This document shows positions 51,301 through 61,815 of a DNA stretch of 64,000 bases, in pieces (the first letter of the stretch is position 1; each line of letters starts with the position of its first letter). A program made the position numbers and the translations under genes. The notes under the pieces are model-generated. The model worked only from the letters and a program-made list of their open reading frames with translations, was not told the origin of the DNA and ran no database searches. The stretch comes from Xiphophorus maculatus (Eukaryota > Chordata > Actinopteri > Cyprinodontiformes > Poeciliidae), in contig NC_036447.1 in the NCBI RefSeq assembly GCF_002775205.1, forward strand, positions 22,922,501-22,986,500, read 5' to 3'.

Positions 51301-54300
51301 GTAAGAGTCACTGCTGTCTTACTCTTCTTCCATAGGTCAGTTTCTTTGGCTGGATGCGGCGTTTTCAGTGGATTTATGGAAAGGTTATTCTCACATCCTG
51401 CGACCTACCACAGTCTTTAATGTAAATCCTTCTAAATGCTTGTAAAAATGCATAAACCTCAGACCGGAGATGTTTCCACATCGCACAAGTCTGCTTAGGA
51501 GGTTGAGAAGCTAAATGTTTTATGATGTTTCATTAAAGACGTAATGATAGTTACGCATCTCTAGCAGATGATATATTTACATCAATTGTCTGAGCTTTTT
51601 ATGGTTAGCACATTTTCTTTTGTTTACTTATCTTCCAAATGATGGATATGAGCTAGAAGAAAACTTATTAGTTTTTAAACTAAAACATCTGTCTTACTCC
51701 TTCATTTAAAAAGAATGAGTCAGATCCATGTTTACCCCCAATATAACAGTCAGCGGACATTTAAATCTGAATTATGTGACACACTGACTGACCTTTAGAG
51801 CAAGTTTTTTAATACAGAGTGTCCTCTGTCCTTGAATAATTGTCAAGGAGCTTGACACAAATAGTTTTTATGTGCATACAGTTTTGAATCAAATAAATTA
51901 TGCATTTTATGAATTGAAACAAAAAAAAAACTAAGCAGAATTACGTGCAGGTTACTGGTGGGTTAATGCAGATGTAAAAAATAAAGAGTAAATGTTGAAA
52001 AACAAAAAAAAAGGAGGAGGATTTGTGGTTATAAATGTTGGTTAATTTAGGAATTGATAAAAATTTGAAAACGTTAGAAGTCTCCTACATTTTCATTTAG
52101 CAAAGCTGTAAGATAAGAAACAAAAACGTGCTGTTTCCTCGTCAGGTCAAAATTAAAAAGAAGCACAGTGTGTGCTCTCAGACAGCGAATCACAGCCTAG
52201 CCGTGAACTGATAGAACCGATAAACTGATTAAATCCATGATTTCTGCGACGCTGGTTTTTAACTTACGCCGGGGTCTGACAGCAAAGGTTTAAGCTGAAT
52301 AGAGCCTACAGAAACTGCAGATTTTCTAGCCAAACGTCTCGCATAATAAATTCTCTCAACATGCATGCTGGGAAAGAGGAACTGATGAAACATCAGGAGT
52401 TGTTACAATGATAGAGTAAGAAATGGGGTGAGAGAGAGTGAGAAAGAAATGCTGAGGGACGAACACAAACAGAGCAAACTGGTGGAAACCGTCTCAAACA
52501 TTATATTTCTGTCACACAATGTCACGACAGACTTGAGTAAATGATGAAGTTTTGTCTTTAATTTACCAGGAGAGCAGCAATTGTGGGTTATATCTGACCA
52601 TGTCTGAAGATTATTAGTAGAGTAAAAAGTCATTGGAGTCCTGATTACAAGAAAAGCAGGCAGAAGAATCAATATATAAGTTTTATAGAACATGTCTGGT
52701 AACATGAAGTTGGCTAAAAGATCTCAGAAGGCAATTTATCGTGTCAAAAAAAGTTTTAAAAAATCAGTCTGGAGAGGGTGAAGAAGTCATTTTGATGCTT
52801 TCGGACTCCAACAAGTCACAGCGAGAGAAATAATCTGCAAATGGAGGAAACATGCAGCAGTGATGAACCTTCCCAGGAGTTGTGAAAAGAGCAGATCCAT
52901 GACTCACCCAGGAGGTTAGGACAGAGCATCAACGGCTCTGCAGACCTCACTTGCCTCATAGTTATTGGAAATGTTAAAGGCTCAACAATGAGAAAGAACG
53001 AGAGACTGGTTCAAAACGGTCTCCACAGGAAAGTCCAGAGCTGAAAATCATTGTTGATCATAAGTAACGCCATGAGGAGAAAACTGTCCTAAAGGTAAAC
53101 ATGGCAGTAAAAACAACAATGATACTGTTGCTAGGACACAAGAGAAGCTGCAGTCGTAGGCGTACGACCCACAACAATAAGGAGTTTTGATAGATGCTTG
53201 GCAACCGAGACGCTAACGTCAAATCCAATAGCCATTCTGTAGACGTGCAGCAAAGAAAATAATTTCCTCATGTTGCTATGTTTTCAGCGACTTGATTTAC
53301 AATTCTTTGAGAAGACATTGGTTGTGAATTGGCACTCAATAAGTAAAACTGCATTGAATTGAAACAGAGCATTGGAACATGAGGTTTTTCATGCTGTAGC
53401 CAAGAAGGCCAGCTGCTTCACTGACAGACTGCGGCATCCCAGTCGCACAAAGGAGCGTTACTGCAGATCCTTCCTCCCAGCAGCCGCAACAAACTCAATC
53501 ATTTGTGTTTACAACTCTGCTGTTGTTTGCAGTTTTTCGATTTCTTGAAAGCAGCATAAATATACATGTTATTGTAATTACTCTGGCTATCATTTTCTGA
53601 CACTAAGACTTGCTTGGCGACCTGAAACACCCAGCACCTGTTGCAAGATCCAAACTTTTTCAGAATGCGATTAAATTCATTGTTTTCGTCTGCCTTTGAA
53701 ACCTGCAAACAGGAAGACGTTTCGCTTAAAATAAGCTTCCCTCCCACCTTTAATTGGCGCTGCCAAAAAAAGAGAGAGAGAAAGAGAGAGAGAGGAACTT
53801 AGTAAAATCTAGAAGAGAAACTGAAAAAAAAGCCACAGATCAGCTTGACCTTGAACCACATAAAAACCCCAGGCTGACTTATCATCAGTCCTCAAGGAAA
53901 TGAAAACCATGCCATGTGTACAGAAATGCACAAACACAATGATTCTTGCTTTCAACTCATTTCATTCCAATAAAGATAGAACTCGAGATTATTTCAAGCT
54001 GTAGAAGAAAACATCTAGTATGTTACACTAAATGTACTGGACTGGGACTGTGGAGCAGACTGGAAAATTGGTCACCACACAGTTTTTGACAAAAGTGCCA
54101 GCAATGGGAACGAACCGCATTTTATGACCTTCAACCTCGCCCCATCTTCATCTGATGTTAATAATTAACCAGTCCTGGAAATGAATGCACATTTACATAA
54201 ACAGCAAAAAAATAAACTTGACTTTTTTTCTCCTCCGTGTTTATAGACAAACGTCAGCCGTGACACACCGAACAGCGAACCGCCCCTCGAAACAGACCAA

Positions 54301-57300
54301 CGCCGGTCACATTTCCATGACTCGGGAGTGAATGAAACTGCTTAAAGACGGAGCTCCGGCTCACATTCCAAGGTCCTTTCGCTGCGTTTCCCTCCTTTTG
54401 TTCACAATGAGCCTTCTGTTGCAGTGTGACAGCGCTGGGATCCCGTAATGTCAGCCAGAGGCGGACCAGACAGCGTTTCACTGAGCCAGAGTGAGAAAAA
54501 TTGTGTCTGGGCTTGATTATGTGGTGAAATGGTCTGCAGATGGGAACAAGGGCAGAATGTGTTCAGAGCTCGGATGCCAATTTAATTTCTTTGGGGTTTT
54601 TGTTTTTATGATTTTATTCCCAGTATTTCCCATAACGTATCGCAGGGGTACAATCATTGCATCTTTAGATCTAAGCTGTAGGATTCTGGTGTTTTTGGCT
54701 GAAAAAAAAAATTTGTAAACATCGTCTATTAGTTATTATTTCATGCATTACACTGTTTATTGTACCTTATTTACTCATACAAGCTTGTCTTACAGCTGTA
54801 ACATTTTCACAGCCTTCAATAAATAATTATAAATGCTAACTATGCATATAAATATCTGCCGTTGAGGCTTGTGTACAAATATTGCAGAGGCAATAGAGGT
54901 AGAGGTATGTGGTCTAACTGTGGCTTGCTTTATGTAGTGTATAATTTATGACCTACCTCGGACGTGTTTACTGTTGTGTTTCTTTTTACGTATTATGTTG
55001 TCAGCTCACATTTTGCTGATAATCTCTCAAACTCTTTAGCTCAAGAAGAGGAGGAGTAAAGAATGTGCCTTTTTATCGTCTTCAGCATCTGGAAGATGCA
55101 CGGATAAAAGTCATGCATTTTGGTCCCTTTTCCGCTTAGCTGACTCGTAAAAAACAAAAACATTCAATATGGCTTCCCGCTACAAGTCCAAAAGATGTTA
55201 AACCGAGGTCCTTCGGGTGTCAGGTTTCTTCATATCTCTGCACAACTCGGTTCTGAAATTGAAAGTCTAAATGTATTTAAAAGCCTTGATACCTGATTTG
55301 GCTTTTTTTTCTTACCATCATCATTCATCAGTTTCATGATGACATTTGGTGCTCTGATGATGTTGCATAAAACCATGTGAGGTGGATCCCATGACATCCT
55401 TTATCATGGGATCCACCTCAACCCTTTGAGTTTTATGATCTCCTTGGTCTAATGTGTACAAAAACCTGACCTGAACCTTCAAAGACACATAAAGGCAATT
55501 ACAAAGCCGGCCTTCCATCACCTGAAGAACATTTACGGGATTAAAGGGGCTGACGTGCCAGCAAGCTGAAACACTGAGTTCATTTACATCACAGCTGTAA
55601 TCCCACTTGTTAAAAGCTGCTTTTGATTCTTAGTATCTGGAACTTCAATCAACATATTTGATGTATATTCGATTTTGAAGGTGGCATTTGACAAAATTTA
55701 ATGTTGTTTTTTTTTCCAGGTGTAAAGCACTTTGAATTGCCTCGTTGCTGAAATGAGCGACACAAACCTGACTTGACTTTGATTGTAGTGTGTGAAAACT
55801 TTACAGCGTTCTCCAGCATTTAGGAAAAAAATTCCATCCGGAATTCAAAGTACTATTAAAATCATTTACTCCATTATATGGTGAAGGTGGAAATTTTGCA
55901 AATGGTGGTCATAAAGACAGCTTTGTGACTTCTATGCCTTGCATCTTCAACGTTTTGTCTTGTAACTTTATATCCGCATTGAGCACGAACAAAGCCTCCC
56001 CCTGTGTTCACTGTTACTCCAAAGCAAACACGGGGGCTTGTCTCATTTAACCTGGGAAGTGAGGCATGCCGGACGCTTGACAACCATTCCAAGAGAAAAT
56101 GATCTTTTCAAGGCTGAGACGAAGCTGCCGAGATGAAAGAAGGTGGGACGTTTCTGAAGACATTTCAAAAGAGGCCGATTGTGCCTCAATCGTCCGTGTC
56201 ATCGTAATAAGTCATGTGGTGCCTCGGTGGAAATTGAGCACAAAGATATATTTGGCCCTACATTCATGGGTGTCATGCGTGTATGAATAAGTGTCGGCAG
56301 ACCTCACCAAGACCTGATCCGTGCAGCACAGATGCGCAAACCACTCTTGACGGGGAAGATCTCAGTTGGAATGAAAGCGGACTAAGATAACGCTGGGTGA
56401 TTCACGAACATGAGTCAGCATGCTATGGCTACCGAGTCTCTGGAAAACAGACTCCTGACAGAAAACACAGCTGCCTGAAATCAGCGTTTCTCTCAAAACA
56501 TTTTGTCAGGCTTAGTCTGAGATTCATCTGACTAAGAAACATCAATCACGGCAAAAAGAAAAGCTCGTATATTTTCAAAAGTTTGGATATCGTCGCTTGT
56601 GCTGAAGAAGTCGAATCCATTGCATTGAGATCAGACACGAAGGTGAAACGGCGACTTCTTTTAAATTCGGTTTATTTATACAATACAAGTTAACTATAAG
56701 CCAACCCAGTGGGATAAAGAGATACAATGATGAACTATCCAACTGGTCTTCCTCGGTGGTTTTTAAATTGTGCAGTGACAAAATATTTTCACACGACAAA
56801 ATGTACAAACGTATGAAACAAATCATCACGTGGAAGAGTGATGTCATTTCAATCTCCTGACAGTTTCAATGCTGTCAGCAGGCAGACACAAACCACAATG
56901 AACATTTCACACAGAGTCCAGTAACAAGCAGCTCCAAAAAGTTTCTGTTCTCTCTATTTTCTGAATTAAGCCTCCACAGGAAATAGCTGACCCCACAGCT
57001 ACTTAAGACGGCCTTGTGCCGCGATTAGCTTCTGATTTGTTTCACCAGCAGTAAAAACAAAGAAAACGGGACTCGTATTGTGACTTTACGAGATGAAAAC
57101 ACCTACAAAAACATATGAAGGTGTATGCATTCACTGCCTGTCCTTTTTAGCTGCTTGTGGTAAATCAGATTCACAATTTGTCATATTTCGTAGGTCAGCG
57201 ACTTCAGACGAGGATCAGGATTGTAACGAATTGGTAATATAAAGTTTTCATCAAATATTTCAAGATTGGATTAAATTCTACCTGAGATTCAGCATTTTTA

Positions 57301-59864
57301 TAGCAATTTATCTCTAAAATTAGAAATAAACGTATTATTTCACATGTGTATGAACTGGTTGGCTTACTCATAAAAGATGCAAGTGGAAATGAAAGGAGTG
57401 GCGCTGCATTGGGTGAATAGGTGCACAAAATGGTGACGGGATGAACTGACTGGAGCCAAATGACTAAGGCATCCAGGGAGACCTTTGTCCATTTTGTCTT
57501 CAGTCCAGCTAAATAAAACTTGATTAGGGCAGCAAATGTTACATAATCTGATGGAAACACAATGACTGCTTATAATTTTTTAATAAATATCTACTAAAAA
57601 AAAATGTGTCGTTGTGTTTAAGGAACCATCATTTATGTTTCTAAATTTAGCAATTTTCCCAATAACGTGGGTGGATAAAGTTTCTTCTATGGGATGTTGA
57701 TATTTGTATTTAAAAAATCCTTACAAATGTCTATAAACTGCGAGTGTTAAAAAATTAAGTTAATTCCTGTTTGGTCTCACGATCTTTACCTGCAAAACTG
57801 ATTCTGATTCTGAAAAAGCACGCAGTTTCCAACTTAATGACCAAAAAAAAAAGACCTAAAAAAATGATTACTGGTTGTTTTGAATTTATTCTTTTGTGGA
57901 TATTTAGTCAATTTTTTCCATCAGAAAAGCGTAAAAATAAAAATACAAATTTTAAATACTACATTTTTTGGTCATTTATTGCTTTTTGCCAAAGTTACTA
58001 AGATTCAGTGTGGAAAGTCCAGTTGCGGCCCCGGAGCTGCAGGCTGCAGACCCCTGCTCTAGACATTTCAAAGGCAACTTTCTGAAACTCAAACCGAGCA
58101 TCAAAAAGGCAGAAGAAAAGGGATTTGTGTGACTTTAAATGTGTTACGGTTTTTATTCCCGACATGCTGGTCTTAGAACTTCAGAAACTGATGATCTCTG
58201 GGGATTTTCGCGCGCGGCCTTTTCTTTCCTTGTTGATGTTCAAGGTCGGGGAGGAAAAGGAAAACTGGCTGAAGATGATAGAAAGGCAACAGCAGCTTAA
58301 ATAACCACTTATTACGACCAAGGTATGTAATAAAACAACAGCCGGTGCCACTTCCTTCAGCTAGGAGCAGAAATCTGAGACCATATTTTATAAGGGCTCA
58401 CAATAGTTGGACACTATAAGACGGGAAAAATGTTGCCTGTTCCAAGCAGTCTCGATTTCTGCAGCAACGTTGCCATGTTATGGTCAGAAATGATCTTTAA
58501 CGAGATTGAGAAAATTGTTAAAAGGGAAGTCCCTTCGAAACGTTTGCTGACGATTTCAAAGCTCAAAGCTAGACTCTGTGTATTTTAATGCTGATTGCTA
58601 AGAAAATTACAAATGTTAGTTTGAAATCACCAGCCGTAACCGAATAGAAACAGAGACTATAAAAAATGTGTGTGATGGGAAAAATGACGGCATCTTTACA
58701 AATGAAAGTGAATCTTTTCAACCGGAGATGATTAAAGAATACTTCTGTCTTTGGAAAAGAGCTCCAACAAAAGATCTCATTTAATGTTCTGCTTTGAACT
58801 GTACAAACTGAAATAAAGAGTTAAACAACATGACAGCATGAATCCATCAGACCGTGCATCAAAGGTTCAGGCTGGTGGTGGTGGCATCATGGTACAGGGA
58901 ATATTTTCCAGCTATTCTTTGGGCCAATTAGTACCATTTGTAATTTTGTTTTAAACACCACAGACTATCTGAGCGCCAGTGCTTATCAAATACATTGTTG
59001 TAAGATCGCTGTGCGTCTTTTGTGTGATAGAGACACCGTGCCACAAAGCTCAGATCTTCTCAAAATGTTTTTTTTTTAATGGGATGATTTCATCGGAGAG
59101 CAATGACCTCGACAGTCACCAGATTGTAACTTAGCAACTTTAAGAAAAAGTTGAAGATTCGGCCAACAAAATCTGCACAATCACTGTAATTCTATCCTTT
59201 GAAAACAATATAATATCAGGTACTTCTGAAGTTACGCTCTTCTAACTAACACACACTATATGTTTTTATATCTGTAAAGAGATAAAGATACGTAGATACA
59301 CAACCGGCTAAACAGCCTTGGTTACATCTCATCTTTTCTATGTGAGATTCACCTAAAAAAAAAACCCCAAAAAAACATCTTTATACTAGTGATCAAAAAG
59401 TTCAGCAGCTGTGGTTTATTCAGATTAGCCACGATTTTCACAGCTTGAACCTCATCCACAACCACAACTCTAACAAAGCCTTAAAGATCCACTTTGCCTA
59501 AAAAGCACCTCTGACTGCAGAAGGTCACTTTGGCAACAATTTCGTGACAATTCACAACTCAAAAACCTGAAAAGAGCCGGACGCAATTAAAACTGTGAGG
59601 CGTTATTCTTGTCAAGTTCTACAAAGTCCCATTTATCCTCTTTAAACTCTTATTTTAATTTAAAGAGTTGCTTTCTAATTGTGTGATTCGATTTTTATAG
59701 GAAAGGTTTGCAAAGAAAACATAAAGGTACGTGACTAAAGTATTAGATCATTTTGTAAACTGTCTTTAGTTTTGGTTTCTCAATGCGCACAGACGGGGAC
59801 ATTAAGACACACAAACCTCATTGAAAGACTCACCCAAAATCAGCAGCCCCTTGCCAAACCCCAT
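39399..59864 (-). CDS. adgre5: EGF-containing adhesion GPCR, CD97/ADGRE5 type
   Basis: Sixteen coding exons: 59834-59864, 50477-50551, 50073-50219, 49857-49994, 48708-48839, 48103-48146, 47768-47878, 46321-46474, 45854-46047, 44878-45045, 43985-44179, 43279-43496, 42703-42861, 40509-40677, 40193-40294, 39399-39440. All phases agree (2079 nt, 692 residues). A short signal peptide ([11 protein letters not shown] then FVCALQ) precedes a Cys-rich EGF-like start and three calcium-binding EGF modules opening DMNEC, DINEC and DLDEC, each a phase 1-1 exon. A GAIN region (about 190-390) ends in the GPS, CAYWD...[13 protein letters not shown], with autocleavage expected between L385 and S386. Seven membrane segments follow (about 402-640), including [53 protein letters not shown] and [19 protein letters not shown]. 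The cytoplasmic tail ends TGESQI. In mammals CD97 is a leukocyte and smooth-muscle adhesion receptor binding CD55. Other ADGRE-type fish paralogues cannot be excluded. Confidence 0.88.
40294..40307 (+). promoter_or_regulatory. CTCF-like motif overlapping a GPCR splice acceptor
   Basis: CCTGCAGGGGGCAG on the plus strand fits the CTCF core with one mismatch. Its first bases are also the acceptor region of adgre5 exon 15 read on the other strand. Confidence 0.35.
41470..41935. repeat. Degraded dispersed repeat in adgre5 intron 13
   Basis: 'ggctcttaaaataccaaaaag', 'tttgtggctctacgtcag' and 'gtggctctttgaatggaagaggttgcagacccctgg' look like the ends of an old hAT-derived element; a similar end 'gcggccccggagctgcaggctgcagacccctg' occurs at 58026-58057. 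No coding part remains. Confidence 0.4.
42995..43215. mobile_element. 221 bp hAT-like MITE (copy 2, opposite orientation)
   Basis: Same perfect terminal inverted repeats as the copy at 10955 (CAGGGGTCTCAAACTCCAGT), same length, inserted the other way round in adgre5 intron 12. The flanking 8-mers ctttaaac and ctttaaag match at seven of eight bases. The internal sequence is close to copy 1, so the two share a recent common ancestor. Confidence 0.88.
45219..45845. mobile_element. Degraded ~600 bp inverted-repeat DNA element in adgre5 intron 9
   Basis: The left side 'ttagggtgttttcacacctta...ggttcaattggggaccaaagt' is partly mirrored on the right by 'aaaaaagcgaac...cattcacacttccccaaaatgaaccaaac' and 'ggtggaccaaag'. 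Repeated 'accaaa' / 'tttggt' words suggest a non-autonomous DNA transposon. The borders are approximate and no transposase is encoded. Confidence 0.45.
46805..46990. repeat. Dispersed repeat in adgre5 intron 7
   Basis: 'ataagactgacatgacgctgtcataaacatga' followed by 'tgtcatgaagtgtcattcggtaaataatgacacttt' contains internal tgtca / tgaca inverted words and resembles a dispersed fish repeat. Family not assigned. Confidence 0.4.
48530..48600. repeat. AT-rich internal palindromic repeat
   Basis: 'acgacaataaagtcgtaatattatgactttattcttgt' is built from mirrored ataaagtc / gactttat units, a simple-repeat type common in fish introns. It lies in adgre5 intron 5. Confidence 0.5.
52740..53115 (+). mobile_element. 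Decayed Tc1-like transposase fragment
   Basis: 'aataatctgcaaatggaggaaacatgcagcagtgatgaaccttcccaggagt', 'gcagacctcacttgcctcatagtt', 'aaaggctcaacaatgagaaagaacgagagactgg' and 'aacggtctccacaggaaagtccagagctgaaaatcattg' match the DNA-binding half of Tc1-like transposases. Frameshifts abound, and the catalytic half is absent. Confidence 0.75.
53391..53530 (+). mobile_element. LINE ORF remnant
   Basis: One frame reads [20 protein letters not shown] then LPAATTNSI, the short C-terminal motif seen in many fish non-LTR retrotransposon copies. The upstream part is missing. Confidence 0.55.
55365..55437. repeat. Hairpin with 17 bp perfect arms
   Basis: TGAGGTGGATCCCATGA (55378-55394) and its exact reverse complement TCATGGGATCCACCTCA (55404-55420) flank a nine-base loop. 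Pairing resumes further out with cataaaac / gttttatg. It may be the centre of a decayed inverted-repeat transposon. Confidence 0.8.
55725..55790 (+). mobile_element. LINE (L2-type) 3' tail
   Basis: 'tgtaaagcactttgaattgcctcgttgctgaaatgagcgaca' followed by 'acctgacttgactttg' is the same tail type as at 23820. No ORF part remains. Confidence 0.6.
58850..59150 (+). mobile_element. Tc1-like transposase fragment
   Basis: 'ggtggtggtggcatcatggtacagggaatattttcc' encodes the GGG-IM block, and 'aatgacctcgacagtcaccagat' corresponds to the later DLDSHQ-type block. A deletion separates them. It lies in adgre5 intron 1. Confidence 0.65.
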
Positions 59865-60540
59865 GTCAGAGGCAATAAATAGATCCACACAGGAGATTTC
59901 GTTCAGATCTGCACAAAATATCAATGAGCTTCAACTCAAAGACCAAACGCAAAGACTGGATCTTCTCACAAAAGCTTTTGGGTCGATTTGTAATCCGAGG
60001 GTCGTGGAAAATCCAAAAACAGAGGAACTGAAGAAACATAAACCCGGTCCTTTAAGAAGGGAGTTACTAATAAGGCACTAAAAACAGGGAACAGTCACCA
60101 GCTTTCTTTCTTACTAATTCAGACTTTCAGTCTGAATACACACCTCTCTCTCTCTCTCTGTCTCCTTTGTGATTCCCCACCCCTTCTCTCTCTCTTTCTC
60201 TCTCTCTCTCGCTCTGTTTTTTTCTGCCTCTCTTTTCCTCTCTTTCTCTAATCTCTGCGGACTTGTGTGCCTCAACAACGCTCTGTCCCGATCTCTTCGT
60301 CTTTCACTCCAAATCCTCTCCTTGTGAACAAGTTTCTCCCACTCGTCGTATCACGTTGCACACACACACACACACACACACACATGCTATCACAATATCC
60401 TCTGCTGCTCCAGTGGCCTCTATTTCAGGAGCTATTCGCAGCCCACCCCCCCTCAAAAAAAAAAAACAAGAAGAAGGGTGGGAGGATGTTGTGGGGGTGG
60501 ACAGAAATCGAAAAAGAGCATGATGACTAACACTTAATCT
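59865..60540 (-). promoter_or_regulatory. adgre5: 5' flank of adgre5: pyrimidine-rich tract and (CA)n
   Basis: Just upstream of the start ATG (59864, minus strand) lies ordinary sequence to about 60110, then a long CT-rich tract at about 60140-60255 and (CA)n at 60359-60384. On the gene's own strand these read as GA-rich and (TG)n. The 5' UTR and promoter are expected here, but no TATA box or clear start site is visible. Confidence 0.4.
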
Positions 60541-60919
60541 AAACAGCTGCTTGAGAGTTTGAGAATTGCCAGTAAGTACTCTAATATCCGCTCACATTCT
60601 CCTCTGACTTCTACTCTACTTCTCCTCCCTCCCCCCTCTCTGCTTTTTCCCTTCTTTCCCTCGGCAGCATTCAGCTCTTCACCCATTTTCCAGTGCCGGG
60701 TCACAAAGAAAGCCGGCTGCAGGCGGATGTAGGGGTTGACCTCTGCGAGGTTTCTCTGGTGTAGATTAGAGAAGGGCAGCTGGGTGGATAAGACGACACG
60801 ACGTGATGTGGTAACAAAACTTGGATGTCCCGCGAAAACTTGCAAATCATTCCAACTCTGGTACTTTAAAAGTAGCTCAAGAACAGCAAAACCGGCCTCT
60901 AGCCTTACAAGCACCTGGT

Positions 60920-61620
60920 CAAGTTTATTTGCAAAGCATGTTTCGGTAAAAGCGCTTTACAGCATTAGAAACATACAACAGCGACCGATTACGAAACAAG
61001 CAGTAAATATGACATTTTGTCGAATCCTATCATCCAAATCATCAAGCAAATACATGAAATGAAATGTGAAAAATGTTGGCCCATGTTCCACTTACCGGTA
61101 CTGCTAATCAAAGGCAGCTCTGAACAGCTGGGGAACTCAAGTGTTTAGTAGTTTTCTGGATGTTTGTTCCAGATTAGAGGAGCACAGAAGCTGAATGCTG
61201 CTTCTCCAAGTTTGGTTCCGGTTAATGTATTTTGGTGCTTAGCTGTTCAGTGATTTATTGACCTTTTAAGCAGATCTGTGAAGACGCTGTTGCAGTGATC
61301 AATTCAGCAAAAATTAAACACGTGTATGAGTATCTCTAGATCTTGCTTCAATGCTGGAAATGTCCTTCAAGTGATAGGAGGCCGACTTTGTAACCGTGTT
61401 CATGTGACTCTGAAGGTTCGGGTGTGAGTTCATCGCCACATTCAGATTTCAGACCTGATTTCTTGTTCCTAGCTGTAATAACTGAAGCCGTGTGCTGACT
61501 CTTTGGTCGTTCCAAAGGTAAAGTTTTGTTTCTGTTCAGCTGGAGAACGTTATGCCACCACACGTTGATGTCATTGATGGCGTTGCATTTGAAGTCCTAA
61601 ATTCCTATCCCGATTAGAAG
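60920..61620. repeat. Degraded copy of a dispersed teleost repeat
   Basis: The phrases 'gcgctttacagcattagaaacat', 'aaaggcagctctgaacagc', 'tttctggatgtttgttccagatt', 'cacagaagctgaatgctgcttctcca', 'gtgaagacgctgttgcagtgatcaa' and 'gataggaggccgactttgtaaccgtgttcatgtgactctgaa' occur in fixed order in a repeat I know from many fish genomes, probably LINE-related. Family not assigned. Confidence 0.5.
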
Positions 61621-61667
61621 TACTCGTTGTCAGGATCTGTACAAAAGGATTAAAATAACTCTATATA

Positions 61668-61815
61668 GCAGGTGTAAAACCTCCATCCTTGAGGGCTGTT
61701 GTCTCTGCAACATTTCACTGTGTCTCTGCATCACTGACTCATATAATTAGGTCATTAGCAGGACTGAAATAACTCCTACAGTCATTTGATTCAGATGTTT
61801 TGGACTTGAGACACA
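61668..61815. mobile_element. Degraded relative of the 221 bp hAT-like MITE (copy 3)
   Basis: 'ggtgtaaaacctccatccttgagggctg', 'ataattaggtcatta', 'tcagatgttttggacttgagacaca' follow the internal order of the elements at 10955 and 42995, but with many differences and no clean ends. Confidence 0.5.

Larger units (their letters stand above)
50552..59833. other. adgre5 intron 1 (9.3 kb)
   Basis: This runs from the donor gtgagt after the 31-base first exon to the acceptor ctccacag before exon 2. It contains LINE and Tc1 relics, a 17-bp perfect hairpin, an (AG)n run at 53769-53794 and long AT-rich stretches. No other gene was recognised on either strand. Confidence 0.7.

Noticed and set aside
52403..52705. 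Minus-strand frame starting with a hydrophobic stretch, considered as the adgre5 signal-peptide exon
   Set aside because: No donor in phase 1 follows; the 31-base exon at 59834-59864 fits the phase and gives a proper signal peptide.
59821..60081. 86-codon plus-strand frame upstream of adgre5
   Set aside because: It overlaps the adgre5 first exon on the other strand and has no motif.
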